Source of the DNA: Duganella levis
GTDB lineage: Bacteria > Pseudomonadota > Gammaproteobacteria > Burkholderiales > Burkholderiaceae_D
Length of the DNA stretch: 64,000 nucleotides
Assembly: GCF_009857605.1 (NCBI RefSeq)
Contig: NZ_WWCT01000004.1
Location: 124,001 to 188,000 of the forward strand
Direction: 5' to 3'
This document shows positions 40,886-48,930 of the stretch, piece after piece (position 1 is the stretch's first letter; every line of letters starts with the position of its first letter). Both the position numbers and the translations under genes were made by a program. A model generated the notes under the pieces. The model saw nothing but the letters and a program-made list of their open reading frames with translations. It was not told the origin of the DNA and searched no databases.

Positions 40886-42748
40886 TTAGCGCTTCAGTTG
40901 CGACAGGTCGCGCACGGCGCCGCGGTCGGCGGAGGTGGTCAGGGCGGCGTAGGCTTGCAGTGCTTGCGAGACGTAACGCTCGCGATTCACCGGTTGCCAT
41001 GCATCGGCGCCCTTGGCTTCCATCGCGGCGCGGCGCGCTGCCAGTTCGGCGTCGGTGACGCGCAGGCCGATGGTGCGGTTAGGGATGTCGATGTCGATCA
41101 TGTCGCCCTCTTCCACCAGGCCGATGGCGCCGCCTTCCGCCGCTTCCGGCGAAGCGTGGCCAATCACCAGGCCCGACGAACCGCCCGAGAAACGGCCATC
41201 GGTGAACAGCGCGCACGCCTTGCCCAGACCTTTGGACTTGATGTACGAGGTTGGATACAGCATCTCCTGCATGCCAGGACCGCCCTTCGGACCTTCGTAG
41301 CGGATGATGACCACGTCGCCTTCATGTACGTTGTCGCCGAGGATCGCTTCTACCGCCGCGTCCTGCGATTCAAACACGCGCGCCTTGCCGCTGAATTTCA
41401 GGATGCTTTCATCCACGCCTGCCGTCTTGACGATGCAGCCCTTCTCCGCCAGGTTGCCGTACAAGACCGCCAGACCGCCGTCCTGCGAATACGCGTGTTC
41501 CTTGTCGCGGATGCAGCCGGTACTGCGGTCCAGATCCAGCGACGCGAAACGCTCGGACTGCGAGAACGCCACCTGGGTCGGTACGCCGCCCGGCGCTGCG
41601 CTGAACAGCTTGTGCACGGCAGGATCGTCGCTGCGCTTGATGTCGTTGCGCTCAATCGCATCGGCCAGCGTAGGCGCGTGAATGGTTGGACGCGAGGTAT
41701 CCAGCAAACCGCCACGCGCCAGTTCACCCAGGATCGAGATGATGCCGCCAGCGCGGTGCACGTCTTCGATGTGGAACTTGTCGGTCATCGGCGCGACCTT
41801 GCACAGGCACGGCACCTTGCGCGAGATGCGGTCGATGTCGGCCATGGTGAAGTCCACGCCCGCTTCGTGCGCAGCCGCCAGCAGGTGCAGCACGGTGTTG
41901 GTCGAACCGCCCATCGACACGTCCAGCGCCATGGCGTTTTCAAACGTCGCCTTGTTGGCGATGGTGCGCGGCAGGATCGAATAATCATCCTGCTCGTAGT
42001 GGCGCTTGGCCAGTTCGACGATCAGACGGCCGGCGCGCAGGAACAGCTGTTCGCGGTCCGCGTGGGTAGCAACGATGGTGCCGTTACCCGGCAGCGACAG
42101 GCCCAGCGCCTCGGTCAGGCAGTTCATTGAATTGGCGGTAAACATGCCGGAGCACGAACCGCAGGTCGGACAGGCCGAACGCTCGATCTCGGCCACATCG
42201 GCGTCGCTGACGCTGCTGTCGCCGGCCTTGATCATGGCGTCCACCAGATCCAGCTTGATGATCTTCTGGCCGCCGTTGACTACCTTGACCACTTTGCCCG
42301 CTTCCATCGGACCGCCCGACACGAACACCACCGGAATGTTGAGGCGCATGGCAGCCATCAGCATGCCCGGCGTGATCTTGTCGCAGTTGGAGATGCAGAC
42401 CATCGCATCGGCGCAGTGGGCGTTGACCATGTACTCGACCGAGTCGGCGATCAGGTCACGCGACGGCAGCGAATACAGCATGCCGCCGTGGCCCATGGCG
42501 ATGCCGTCATCGACGGCGATGGTGTTGAATTCTTTCGCTACGCCGCCCGCTTTTTCAATCTCGCGCGCGACCAGCTGGCCCAGGTCCTTCAGGTGCACGT
42601 GACCCGGCACGAACTGGGTAAAGGAATTGACCACGGCGACGATCGGCTTATCGAAGTCGCCATCTTTCATGCCGGTGGCGCGCCAGAGTGCGCGGGCGCC
42701 GGCCATATTGCGGCCGTGGGTGGTGGTGCGGGAACGGTATTGCGGCAT
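40886..42748 (-). CDS. ilvD: Dihydroxy-acid dehydratase
   Basis: A 620-residue Fe-S enzyme of valine, leucine and isoleucine synthesis that converts 2,3-dihydroxy-acids to 2-keto-acids. [26 protein letters not shown] is the E. coli-type long-form start. Cluster cysteines are in [11 protein letters not shown] (Cys122) and [19 protein letters not shown] (about residues 193-211). [24 protein letters not shown] near the C-terminus holds the catalytic Ser. Divergent from a LysR gene across 145 bases with two palindromes. Confidence 0.96.
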   Translation of the reverse strand: MPQYRSRTTTHGRNMAGARALWRATGMKDGDFDKPIVAVVNSFTQFVPGHVHLKDLGQLVAREIEKAGGVAKEFNTIAVDDGIAMGHGGMLYSLPSRDLIADSVEYMVNAHCADAMVCISNCDKITPGMLMAAMRLNIPVVFVSGGPMEAGKVVKVVNGGQKIIKLDLVDAMIKAGDSSVSDADVAEIERSACPTCGSCSGMFTANSMNCLTEALGLSLPGNGTIVATHADREQLFLRAGRLIVELAKRHYEQDDYSILPRTIANKATFENAMALDVSMGGSTNTVLHLLAAAHEAGVDFTMADIDRISRKVPCLCKVAPMTDKFHIEDVHRAGGIISILGELARGGLLDTSRPTIHAPTLADAIERNDIKRSDDPAVHKLFSAAPGGVPTQVAFSQSERFASLDLDRSTGCIRDKEHAYSQDGGLAVLYGNLAEKGCIVKTAGVDESILKFSGKARVFESQDAAVEAILGDNVHEGDVVIIRYEGPKGGPGMQEMLYPTSYIKSKGLGKACALFTDGRFSGGSSGLVIGHASPEAAEGGAIGLVEEGDMIDIDIPNRTIGLRVTDAELAARRAAMEAKGADAWQPVNRERYVSQALQAYAALTTSADRGAVRDLSQLKR

Positions 42749-42824
42749 GATGTTTCTCCAATGATAAGGCTAGCCTAATTCTGCTGGCTTAGCATGGGAG
42801 TTTGCGACGTCCCCACGACGGTGT

Positions 42825-42869
42825 CAAATATATGATTTGCACAGCTGTGAGTGGTATAAAATATCACAG
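42825..42869. promoter_or_regulatory. Two palindromes in the ilvD/lysR divergent region
   Basis: CAAAT-ATATG-ATTTG at 42825-42839 is a 5-5-5 inverted repeat within a T-N11-A frame, as LysR sites have. CTGTGA-N13-TCACAG at 42845-42869 is a 6-13-6 inverted repeat closer to the lysR start. They are candidate sites for autoregulation and for control of ilvD. Confidence 0.5.
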
Positions 42870-42893
42870 AGCATAAACAACATAGTAAACCAT

Positions 42894-43802
42894 ATGGAAC
42901 TGCGACAGCTGCGCTACTTTATCGCCGTCGCCGAAGAACTCCACTTCGGCAAGGCGGCGCTGCGCCTGCACATGACGCAGCCGCCGCTGTCGCAAACCAT
43001 CCAGGCGCTGGAGGAAGAACTGGGCGCGCCGCTGTTCGAGCGCAATCGCCGCGGCGTGACGCTGTCCCCGGCCGGCGCCGCGCTGCTGCCGGAAGCCCGC
43101 CGCATGCTGGCGCACGCGCAGGAGCTGCCGCAGCTGGTGCAGCGCGCCGCCGGCGGCGAAGTCGGGCGCCTGACGCTGGCCTTCGTCTCCTCGGCCGACT
43201 ACAGCGTGCTGCCGCCCTTCCTGCGCGCCTACCGCGCCGCCTACCCGCAAGTGCAGATCACCCTGCAGGAAGCCACCTCCGATCTGCAACTGGACGACCT
43301 GCTGCACAACCGCATCGACGCCGGCCTGCTGATCCCGCCGCTGCCGGACAAGGCCAAAGAACAACTCGACTACCTGCCGGTGCTGAACGAGCCGCTGGTG
43401 CTGGCGCTGCCCTCCGGCCTGCCGGCGCTGAAAAAGAAAGGCAAGCTGACACTGTCAGCCCTGCCGCCGCTGCCGCTGATCATCTTCCCGCGCGCGATTT
43501 CGCCGGCGCTGCATGACGCCATCCTGTCCGTGTTCCGCGACGCCGGCATCACGCCGCAGATCGGCCAGGAAGCGATCCAGATGCAGACCATCGTCAGCCT
43601 GGTATCGGCCGGCATCGGCATGGCGCTGGTGCCGCAGTCCGTCTCCAATCTGATGCGGACCGGGGTAGAATACCGGGCGCTGGCCGACGCCACGCCACTG
43701 GTCGAAACCGGCCTGGCCTGGCGGCGCGACAACGCCTCGCCGGTGCTGCACGGCTTTTTGGATTTATTAAGAAACGAATTGAGGAAAAGCGCTCTATGCT
43801 GA
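42894..43802 (+). CDS. LysR family transcriptional regulator
   Basis: A 302-residue regulator whose N-terminus [55 protein letters not shown] is of the BenM/CatM/CynR-type LysR group. The effector domain contains [26 protein letters not shown]. It is divergent from ilvD and may respond to a branched-chain intermediate or an unrelated aromatic acid. Its last 7 bases overlap the start of lgt, so lgt may be transcribed from this regulator's promoter. Confidence 0.88.
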   Translation: MELRQLRYFIAVAEELHFGKAALRLHMTQPPLSQTIQALEEELGAPLFERNRRGVTLSPAGAALLPEARRMLAHAQELPQLVQRAAGGEVGRLTLAFVSSADYSVLPPFLRAYRAAYPQVQITLQEATSDLQLDDLLHNRIDAGLLIPPLPDKAKEQLDYLPVLNEPLVLALPSGLPALKKKGKLTLSALPPLPLIIFPRAISPALHDAILSVFRDAGITPQIGQEAIQMQTIVSLVSAGIGMALVPQSVSNLMRTGVEYRALADATPLVETGLAWRRDNASPVLHGFLDLLRNELRKSALC

Positions 43803-44653
43803 TACACCCAATGCCCGATCCCGTCGCCCTGCAACTGGGGCCGGTAGCAATCCACTGGTATGGTTTGATGTACGTGCTGGCCTTTGCGCTGTTCATCGCG
43901 CTGGGCCGGGTGCGCATCAAGCAGCCGCACATCGCCGCGCAACTGTGGAAGAAAGAGGATCTGGACGACATGCTGTTCTACGGCATGATGGGTGTGATCA
44001 TCGGCGGCCGTCTGGGCGAGGTGCTGTTCTACGAGCCGGTGAAGTACTTCTCCGATCCGATCGAAATCTTCAAGGTCTGGCACGGCGGCATGTCGTTCCA
44101 CGGCGGCTTCCTCGGCGTGGTGATCGCCATGTCGCTGTGGGCGCGCAAGGCCGGCCGCAACCTGCTGGACGTGTACGACTTCATCGCGCCGCTGGTACCG
44201 CTGGGTTACGCCGCCGGCCGCATGGGCAACTTCATCAACGCCGAACTGCCGGGCCGCGTGGTCAGCGATCCATCGCTGCCATGGGCCATGCTGTGGCCGG
44301 ACATCCGCTACCCGCTGCATCCGGACCCGGTGTTCCTGCAAGGTCTGCGCCATCCGTCGCCGATCTACCAGATGCTGATCGACGGCCTGCTGGTATTCAT
44401 TATCCTGTGGTTATACGCGCGCAAGGAACGTCCACGCCTGGCGGTAGGCGCCATGTACACGCTGCTGTATGGGTGCGCGCGCTTCTTCACCGAGTGGTTC
44501 CGCACTCCGGACTGGGAAACCAACGTGCTAGGCCTGCCGATCACCTCCGGCCAGGTGCTGTCGCTGCCGATGATCGTCGGCGCCATCCTGATGCTGGTAT
44601 GGGCCTACAAGGTCCGCCAGCAGGGACGGCCGCCGATTATTTCAAAAGCTTGA
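43796..44653 (+). CDS. lgt: Phosphatidylglycerol:prolipoprotein diacylglyceryl transferase
   Basis: A 285-residue inner-membrane enzyme with about seven hydrophobic segments that adds diacylglycerol to the lipobox Cys of prolipoproteins. The signature [18 protein letters not shown] and the earlier [12 protein letters not shown] (with conserved His) are present, plus [10 protein letters not shown] near the C-terminus. ATG 43796 lies inside the end of the LysR gene. Its 3' end overlaps the convergent EVE gene by 17 bases. Lipoproteins in this window (OMF and phosphoesterase) are among its substrates. Confidence 0.95.
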   Translation: MLIHPMPDPVALQLGPVAIHWYGLMYVLAFALFIALGRVRIKQPHIAAQLWKKEDLDDMLFYGMMGVIIGGRLGEVLFYEPVKYFSDPIEIFKVWHGGMSFHGGFLGVVIAMSLWARKAGRNLLDVYDFIAPLVPLGYAAGRMGNFINAELPGRVVSDPSLPWAMLWPDIRYPLHPDPVFLQGLRHPSPIYQMLIDGLLVFIILWLYARKERPRLAVGAMYTLLYGCARFFTEWFRTPDWETNVLGLPITSGQVLSLPMIVGAILMLVWAYKVRQQGRPPIISKA

Positions 44654-45095
44654 CCACTGCCTTCCATTGCGCCGGCGTGACCGGCGTGATGGACAGGCGG
44701 CTGCCCTTTTGTAGCACCGTCATCTCTTCCAGCGCGGGGATCGTGCGCATCTCCGCCAGCGACAGCAAGCGCGTTTTCTGCGTGCCTTTGACATCGATCG
44801 AAATCCAGCGCGGCTGCTCCTGCGTGGCCTTGGGGTCGTAGTATTTGCCCTTGGCGTCGAACTGCGAGGCGTCCGAATAAGGAGCGCTCACTATCTCCGC
44901 CAGGCCCGCAATGCCGGGCTCCGGGCAGCTAGAGTGGTAGAACAGCACCCCATCGCCGACCTGCATCTGGTCGCGCATGAAATTGCGCGCCTGGTAGTTC
45001 CGCACGCCGAACCACGGCGTGGTCTGGTCCTTCGAAGCCATGACGTCGTCGATACTCACTTCATCCGGTTCGGATTTCATCAGCCAATACTGCAT
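44637..45095 (-). CDS. EVE-domain (PUA-like) protein
   Basis: A 152-residue protein that is nearly all EVE domain: [16 protein letters not shown] at the start, [38 protein letters not shown] and [11 protein letters not shown] folds are PUA-like and bind modified bases in RNA or DNA; the ligand of this house-keeping type (thymocyte nuclear protein 1-like) is unsettled. The start at 45095 fits the family [10 protein letters not shown] opening, with AGGAG upstream. It lies directly downstream of the 6S RNA candidate, whose terminator separates them. Confidence 0.9.
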   Translation of the reverse strand: MQYWLMKSEPDEVSIDDVMASKDQTTPWFGVRNYQARNFMRDQMQVGDGVLFYHSSCPEPGIAGLAEIVSAPYSDASQFDAKGKYYDPKATQEQPRWISIDVKGTQKTRLLSLAEMRTIPALEEMTVLQKGSRLSITPVTPAQWKAVVKLLK

Positions 45096-45123
45096 CGCGC
45101 CTCCTTGCAAAAACGTCCAGACG

Positions 45124-45160
45124 AAAAAAAGCGGCTGCGCATTCACATGCTTGCAACCGC
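45124..45160 (-). terminator. Intrinsic terminator of the 6S RNA candidate
   Basis: On the minus strand GCGGUUGC (45160-45153) pairs with GCAGCCGC (45138-45131), with an inner GCAU/AUGC extension, followed by seven Us (45130-45124). Confidence 0.85.
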
Positions 45161-45290
45161 TCTTCGTTGAATAGGGCCCCACGTGTGCCGTCTTGCCGGC
45201 ATCCCGAACCAAAAGGCTCAGGTGGTCACAGTTAGTTCAATTTCGGGTTCATCGGACTAGCGACGCTCTCGCCCATCGAACAAATTTCCG
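45124..45290 (-). ncRNA. ssrS: Probable 6S RNA
   Basis: The minus strand between zapA and the EVE gene holds no ORF but a structured RNA. Near the 5' end UUCG-AUGGG (about 45281-45272) can close with CCCUAU and CGAA near the 3' side (45174-45162), bracketing a long interrupted rod. Inside, ACCCGAA pairs with UUCGGGAU near the middle, and GCCG/CGGC makes a small hairpin. An intrinsic terminator ends it. 6S RNA regulates sigma-70 RNA polymerase and lies next to zapA in many Proteobacteria; the order zapB-like, zapA, 6S is the expected one. The exact 5' end is uncertain by about 10 bases. Confidence 0.7.
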
Positions 45291-45406
45291 TAACCGGTGC
45301 AAAAAAATGGTTCAAGGAATATATGACAAGTCTCGAACACTGCAGGGTGAATGAAGTTTACTCTCTTGTGCGCCGCAAAGGAAGGGCTGATCCAATTAAA
45401 AACAAA

Positions 45407-45718
45407 TTAAAACAGCGTTTCCTGTGGCGTCAGCGCGGCATCCAGTACTTTGTGCATGGCGCTGATCTTGGTCTGCACTTCGAGGATCGACATGTCAGAC
45501 AACGGACCTTGCGGCGCTTTCACCGTCAGGAATTCCGCCGCCACGCTCAGTGCCGCCATCACGGCGATGCGGTCATTGCCCTTGACTTTACCGGCGTCGC
45601 GAATCGCCGACATTTTCTTGTCGAGGAAAGACGCCGCCTTGCGCAGCGCCGCTTCTTCCTCTTCCTTGCAGGCCAGCTTGTAGCTCAGGCCCATGATGGT
45701 CACATCCACCTGGATCAT
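45407..45718 (-). CDS. zapA: Cell division protein ZapA
   Basis: A 103-residue FtsZ-ring stabiliser. VDVTIMGLSYKLACKEEEEAALRKAASFLDKKMSAIRDAGKVKGNDRIAVMAALSVAAEFL shows the beta-strand dimer head followed by the start of the coiled-coil tail, both typical. It overlaps the upstream ZapB-like gene by 4 bases and is followed by the 6S RNA candidate. Confidence 0.92.
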   Translation of the reverse strand: MIQVDVTIMGLSYKLACKEEEEAALRKAASFLDKKMSAIRDAGKVKGNDRIAVMAALSVAAEFLTVKAPQGPLSDMSILEVQTKISAMHKVLDAALTPQETLF

Positions 45719-45957
45719 CGTGCGTCCTCGTTTTCAGGCTGCTTTTCTTCGGGCGTGTCGGCGTCGAGGGACGGGATCTGCTCCAGCAAAGCTTCGACCC
45801 GCGTCGAGGCCTCGCTCAGACGGCGTTGATAACCCATGTTCTCCACCACGAGGGCGGCGTTGGCCTGGCGCAGCTGCGCATTTTCCCGGCGCAGGGCGAC
45901 GGTCATCTCGGCCAGCTGGTCGATTTTATCGGACAGTTCTTGGAAATCTGAAATCAT
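45715..45957 (-). CDS. ZapB-like coiled-coil protein (TIGR02449 type)
   Basis: An 80-residue protein that is a single coiled coil over residues 1-62 (DFQELSDKIDQLAEMTVALRRENAQLRQANAALVVENMGYQRRLSEASTRVEALLEQIP) with an acidic tail. Small coiled-coil proteins of this family (TIGR02449) sit next to zapA across betaproteobacteria and gammaproteobacteria, and are thought to work with ZapA at the division ring, like ZapB. The ATGA overlap with zapA supports translational coupling. Confidence 0.85.
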   Translation of the reverse strand: MISDFQELSDKIDQLAEMTVALRRENAQLRQANAALVVENMGYQRRLSEASTRVEALLEQIPSLDADTPEEKQPENEDAR

Positions 45958-46045
45958 CCCGCCACTATAGGCAGCGCGCGGGATGCCGTCAACCGAATCG
46001 CGTGTTTGCTACCGACAAGCACGCGATTTATTTACTCGCCGTCAA

Positions 46046-48850
46046 CTACTGCGCCGGCTCGATGGTGACATTGCCCTCGATGCCGCCGCCCTGCCCCGCT
46101 TCCGCTTCGATCAGCACATTGATCTCGCGCTTGCCGTCGCCGGCCGGCAGCACCACATCCAGTGGCGCGGCGGCGTAGCTGTCCTTCTTGCCGACCAGCG
46201 CGCCGTTGAGCCAGATCTCTGCCTTGCCCTTGATCGACGCAAAGCGAATGTGGCCGCTGCCGTCCGACAGGTTTTTGCGCGGCGTGAAGCTGGCGCGGTA
46301 CAGGTGATACTTGCTGCCGGCGGCGGCGCGCATCGGCGGCGATCCCCAGCCCCAGGTATTCATGTCGAAGCTGGCCAGCTTCTGGTTCGGGTCCGGACGC
46401 GCATCGCCATCCGGAGCAATCCGCCAGCTGCGCACAAACGTCAGCGGCGCATCGGCCGGCGCCACGAACGGCTCGGCCGCCACCGCTTTGACCGGAATCG
46501 TCACGCGCGCCGCTTGCAGGCCGGGCGCCGTGGCGCTGATGGTGACGGCGTCCTTGGCATCGTAGTTGGTCTGCACAATCAGCTGCGCCAGGCCGTTAAA
46601 CAGGCGACGCGTGGCGCCCTTCTCGTCTTCGTGCGAATTCGGATCGCCGTTGCCATGACCGATGGAGCGGCCGCCGCCCGTGACGGCGAAGGTTACTTCG
46701 TTATCCGCCAGCGGCACGGCGCGGCCCTGCGCATCCAGCGCGCGCACGGTGATCGGCAGCGCGTCGCGGCCATCGCCGTTCAGCTGCGCGCGGTCCGGCA
46801 CCAGCTCCAGCGACACCGGCGCGCCGGTGGTCTCGACCGCCGTGCGCACGACTTCCTTGCCGCCCCGGTAGCCGATCGCTTCCAGCTTGCCCGGCTCGAA
46901 GGCGACGTCGAAATTATTCATGCGATAAGGATCGGCCTTCTGCTCGCCCAGCGCGCGGCCGTTCAGCAGCAACTGGATGCGTTCGACGTTGGCCATCACC
47001 ATCACGCGTACCTTGTCGCCCTGCTTCCAGTTCCAGTGCGGCGCGATGTGGATCAGCGGCTTGTCCTTGATCCACTGCACCTGGTGGATGTAGTAGGCGG
47101 TTTTCGGGAAACCGTTCAAGTCCATGATGCCGAACACCGAGCTGACCGACGGCCATTCATTCGGCGTCGGCTCGCCGCGATAATCGAAACCGGTCCACAC
47201 AAAACCGCCCGCCACGAACGGACGCTTGTCGATGGCTTCCCACGCATCGCGGTGGGTATTGCCCCACTGCGCCGCGTCGTCGTCATAGCTGGCGATCAGG
47301 TTTTTCTCTTTCACCGTCTTGTACTCGCCGCGCGTCATGAAGGCGGAGGTGTCCTCGGAACTGGTGAACGGCTTGTTCGGATAAGCCTTGTGATAGCGGT
47401 CGTAATCCGGCACCTGGTAATTGGCGCCTACAACATCGACTGCATGCGACACATTCAGCTCGGTCAGGAAGCCGCCGTTCATCGCAGCGGTCACCGGACG
47501 CGTATCGTCCAGCGCCTTGACGGCGGCCGACATGCGGCGCGCCATTTCGTAACCGACTTCGGTGGCCTGCACCGGCTCCTCGTTAAACACCGACCACAGG
47601 ACGATGCCCGGATGGTGGCGGTCACGCTTGACCATCCACTCCAGCTGCTTCATGTAGTCCGCCGATGGATTGAAATTGCGGTTCTCGTCCATGACGACGA
47701 AGCCCATGCGGTCCACCATGTCCAGTACTTCCGCCGCCGGCGCATTGTGCGAGAAGCGGATCGCGTTCACGCCCATTTCCTTCAGGCGGCGCAGACGATA
47801 CTCCCACACCGAATCCGGCACCGCCACGCCAACGCCTGCATGGTCCTGGTGAATGCACACGCCTTGCAGCTTGAGGTGCACGCCGTTGAGGAAGAAACCC
47901 TGCGCCGCATCGAAGCGGATGGTGCGGAAGCCGGTGTTCAGCGACACCTCATCCTGCGCCTTGCCGGCTTGCAGAACGCGAGTGGTCACGCGATACAGGT
48001 TGGTCTTCTCCAGCGACCAGATGGCCGGATTGTTGACGGTGATCGGCAGCTGCACGGTGCTGGTGGCCAGCACGCCCACGCGCGCCGGCGCGGTGCGCTG
48101 CGCCACCTGCTTGCCGGCGGCGTCGTACAGCGTCACTTCGACGATGACGTCGCTGGCGGCCTTGCCGCTGTTATTCAGCGTGACTTCAACCGGAATGCTC
48201 CACTGCTTGTCCTTCACCAGACGCGGCGTGGCGTGCACGCCGTCGGTCACCACGTGCACCGGGTTGCGCTTCACCAGCCAGCTGTGGCGATACATGCCGG
48301 CCCCTTCGTACCACCAGCCCTCCATCGCTTCCGCATCGACGCGGATGGCGATGGTGTTCATCGCATCGCCATAGCGCAGGAACGGTGTGATGTCGATGTA
48401 GCTGGCGTTGTAGCCGGACCAGTTGCGGTTGACCACATTACCGTTGACCCAGACCGTGGCGTGGGTGGCGATGGCGTCGAACTGCAATTCAAAATGCTTG
48501 CCGCGATCCGCCGGATCGACTTGCAGGTAGCGGCGATACCAGCCGATGCCGCGCGGACGGTAGCCCTGCGCCACATTGGCCTTGGGATCGAACGGACCTT
48601 CGACGGCCCAGTCGTGCGGCAGGTCGAGATGGCGCCAGTCCGAGTCGTCGTATTCATTGCCGGCAGCGCCGCCGGCGCTGCCGGCTTTGGCATTGCTATA
48701 GGATTCTTCGTGTCCAACGATAGGCGGCTGGACGATGTCGCCCTGGTGGAACAGCCAGCCGCGATCCAGCGACAGTCGTTCGCGCGTGGCGGCGTCGACG
48801 TTCACGCAGGCCATCAACAACAGCATGATACTTATCAGTCTTATTTTCAA
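46046..48850 (-). CDS. Secreted GH2 beta-galactosidase with DUF4982-like C-terminal domains
   Basis: A 934-residue glycoside hydrolase family 2 enzyme. Starting at TTG 48850 (GGGGAGA 5 bases upstream) gives a signal peptide LKIRLISIMLLLMACVNVDA; ATG 48826 is the alternative. Domains: jelly-roll sugar-binding (about 25-200; LPHDWAVEGPF), immunoglobulin-like (200-310), TIM barrel (310-620) with the acid/base Glu in LWSVFNEEPV and the nucleophile in FTSSEDTSAF. Then VWTGFDYRGEPTPNEWP and two beta-rich C-terminal domains. It would release terminal galactose in the periplasm or outside. It follows the TonB receptor across a terminator. Confidence 0.9.
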   Translation of the reverse strand: MKIRLISIMLLLMACVNVDAATRERLSLDRGWLFHQGDIVQPPIVGHEESYSNAKAGSAGGAAGNEYDDSDWRHLDLPHDWAVEGPFDPKANVAQGYRPRGIGWYRRYLQVDPADRGKHFELQFDAIATHATVWVNGNVVNRNWSGYNASYIDITPFLRYGDAMNTIAIRVDAEAMEGWWYEGAGMYRHSWLVKRNPVHVVTDGVHATPRLVKDKQWSIPVEVTLNNSGKAASDVIVEVTLYDAAGKQVAQRTAPARVGVLATSTVQLPITVNNPAIWSLEKTNLYRVTTRVLQAGKAQDEVSLNTGFRTIRFDAAQGFFLNGVHLKLQGVCIHQDHAGVGVAVPDSVWEYRLRRLKEMGVNAIRFSHNAPAAEVLDMVDRMGFVVMDENRNFNPSADYMKQLEWMVKRDRHHPGIVLWSVFNEEPVQATEVGYEMARRMSAAVKALDDTRPVTAAMNGGFLTELNVSHAVDVVGANYQVPDYDRYHKAYPNKPFTSSEDTSAFMTRGEYKTVKEKNLIASYDDDAAQWGNTHRDAWEAIDKRPFVAGGFVWTGFDYRGEPTPNEWPSVSSVFGIMDLNGFPKTAYYIHQVQWIKDKPLIHIAPHWNWKQGDKVRVMVMANVERIQLLLNGRALGEQKADPYRMNNFDVAFEPGKLEAIGYRGGKEVVRTAVETTGAPVSLELVPDRAQLNGDGRDALPITVRALDAQGRAVPLADNEVTFAVTGGGRSIGHGNGDPNSHEDEKGATRRLFNGLAQLIVQTNYDAKDAVTISATAPGLQAARVTIPVKAVAAEPFVAPADAPLTFVRSWRIAPDGDARPDPNQKLASFDMNTWGWGSPPMRAAAGSKYHLYRASFTPRKNLSDGSGHIRFASIKGKAEIWLNGALVGKKDSYAAAPLDVVLPAGDGKREINVLIEAEAGQGGGIEGNVTIEPAQ

Positions 48851-48866
48851 AGCAGTCTCCCCTGAT

Positions 48867-48902
48867 AAAAAAAACGGAGCAGTGCCATCACGCACCGCTC
48901 CG
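48867..48902 (-). terminator. Terminator between the TonB receptor and the GH2 gene
   Basis: On the minus strand CGGAGCGGTGC (48902-48892) pairs with GCACTGCTCCG (48885-48875) through one G-U, followed by eight Ts (48874-48867). Only 16 bases separate the T-run from the GH2 start codon, so there is no room for a GH2 promoter; the enzyme must rely on readthrough. Confidence 0.85.
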
Positions 48903-48930
48903 CAAATACCACGATAAAAAGGTTACGTGC

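Noticed and set aside
44637-45095. EVE-domain gene as part of a restriction or defence system
   Set aside because: EVE folds occur in such systems, but this one is the stand-alone housekeeping type beside zapA and 6S RNA, with no nuclease or methylase partner.
45983-48865. 960-codon open frame opposite the GH2 gene
   Set aside because: It is a His/Arg-rich antisense frame. The minus strand carries the signal peptide and all GH2 catalytic motifs.
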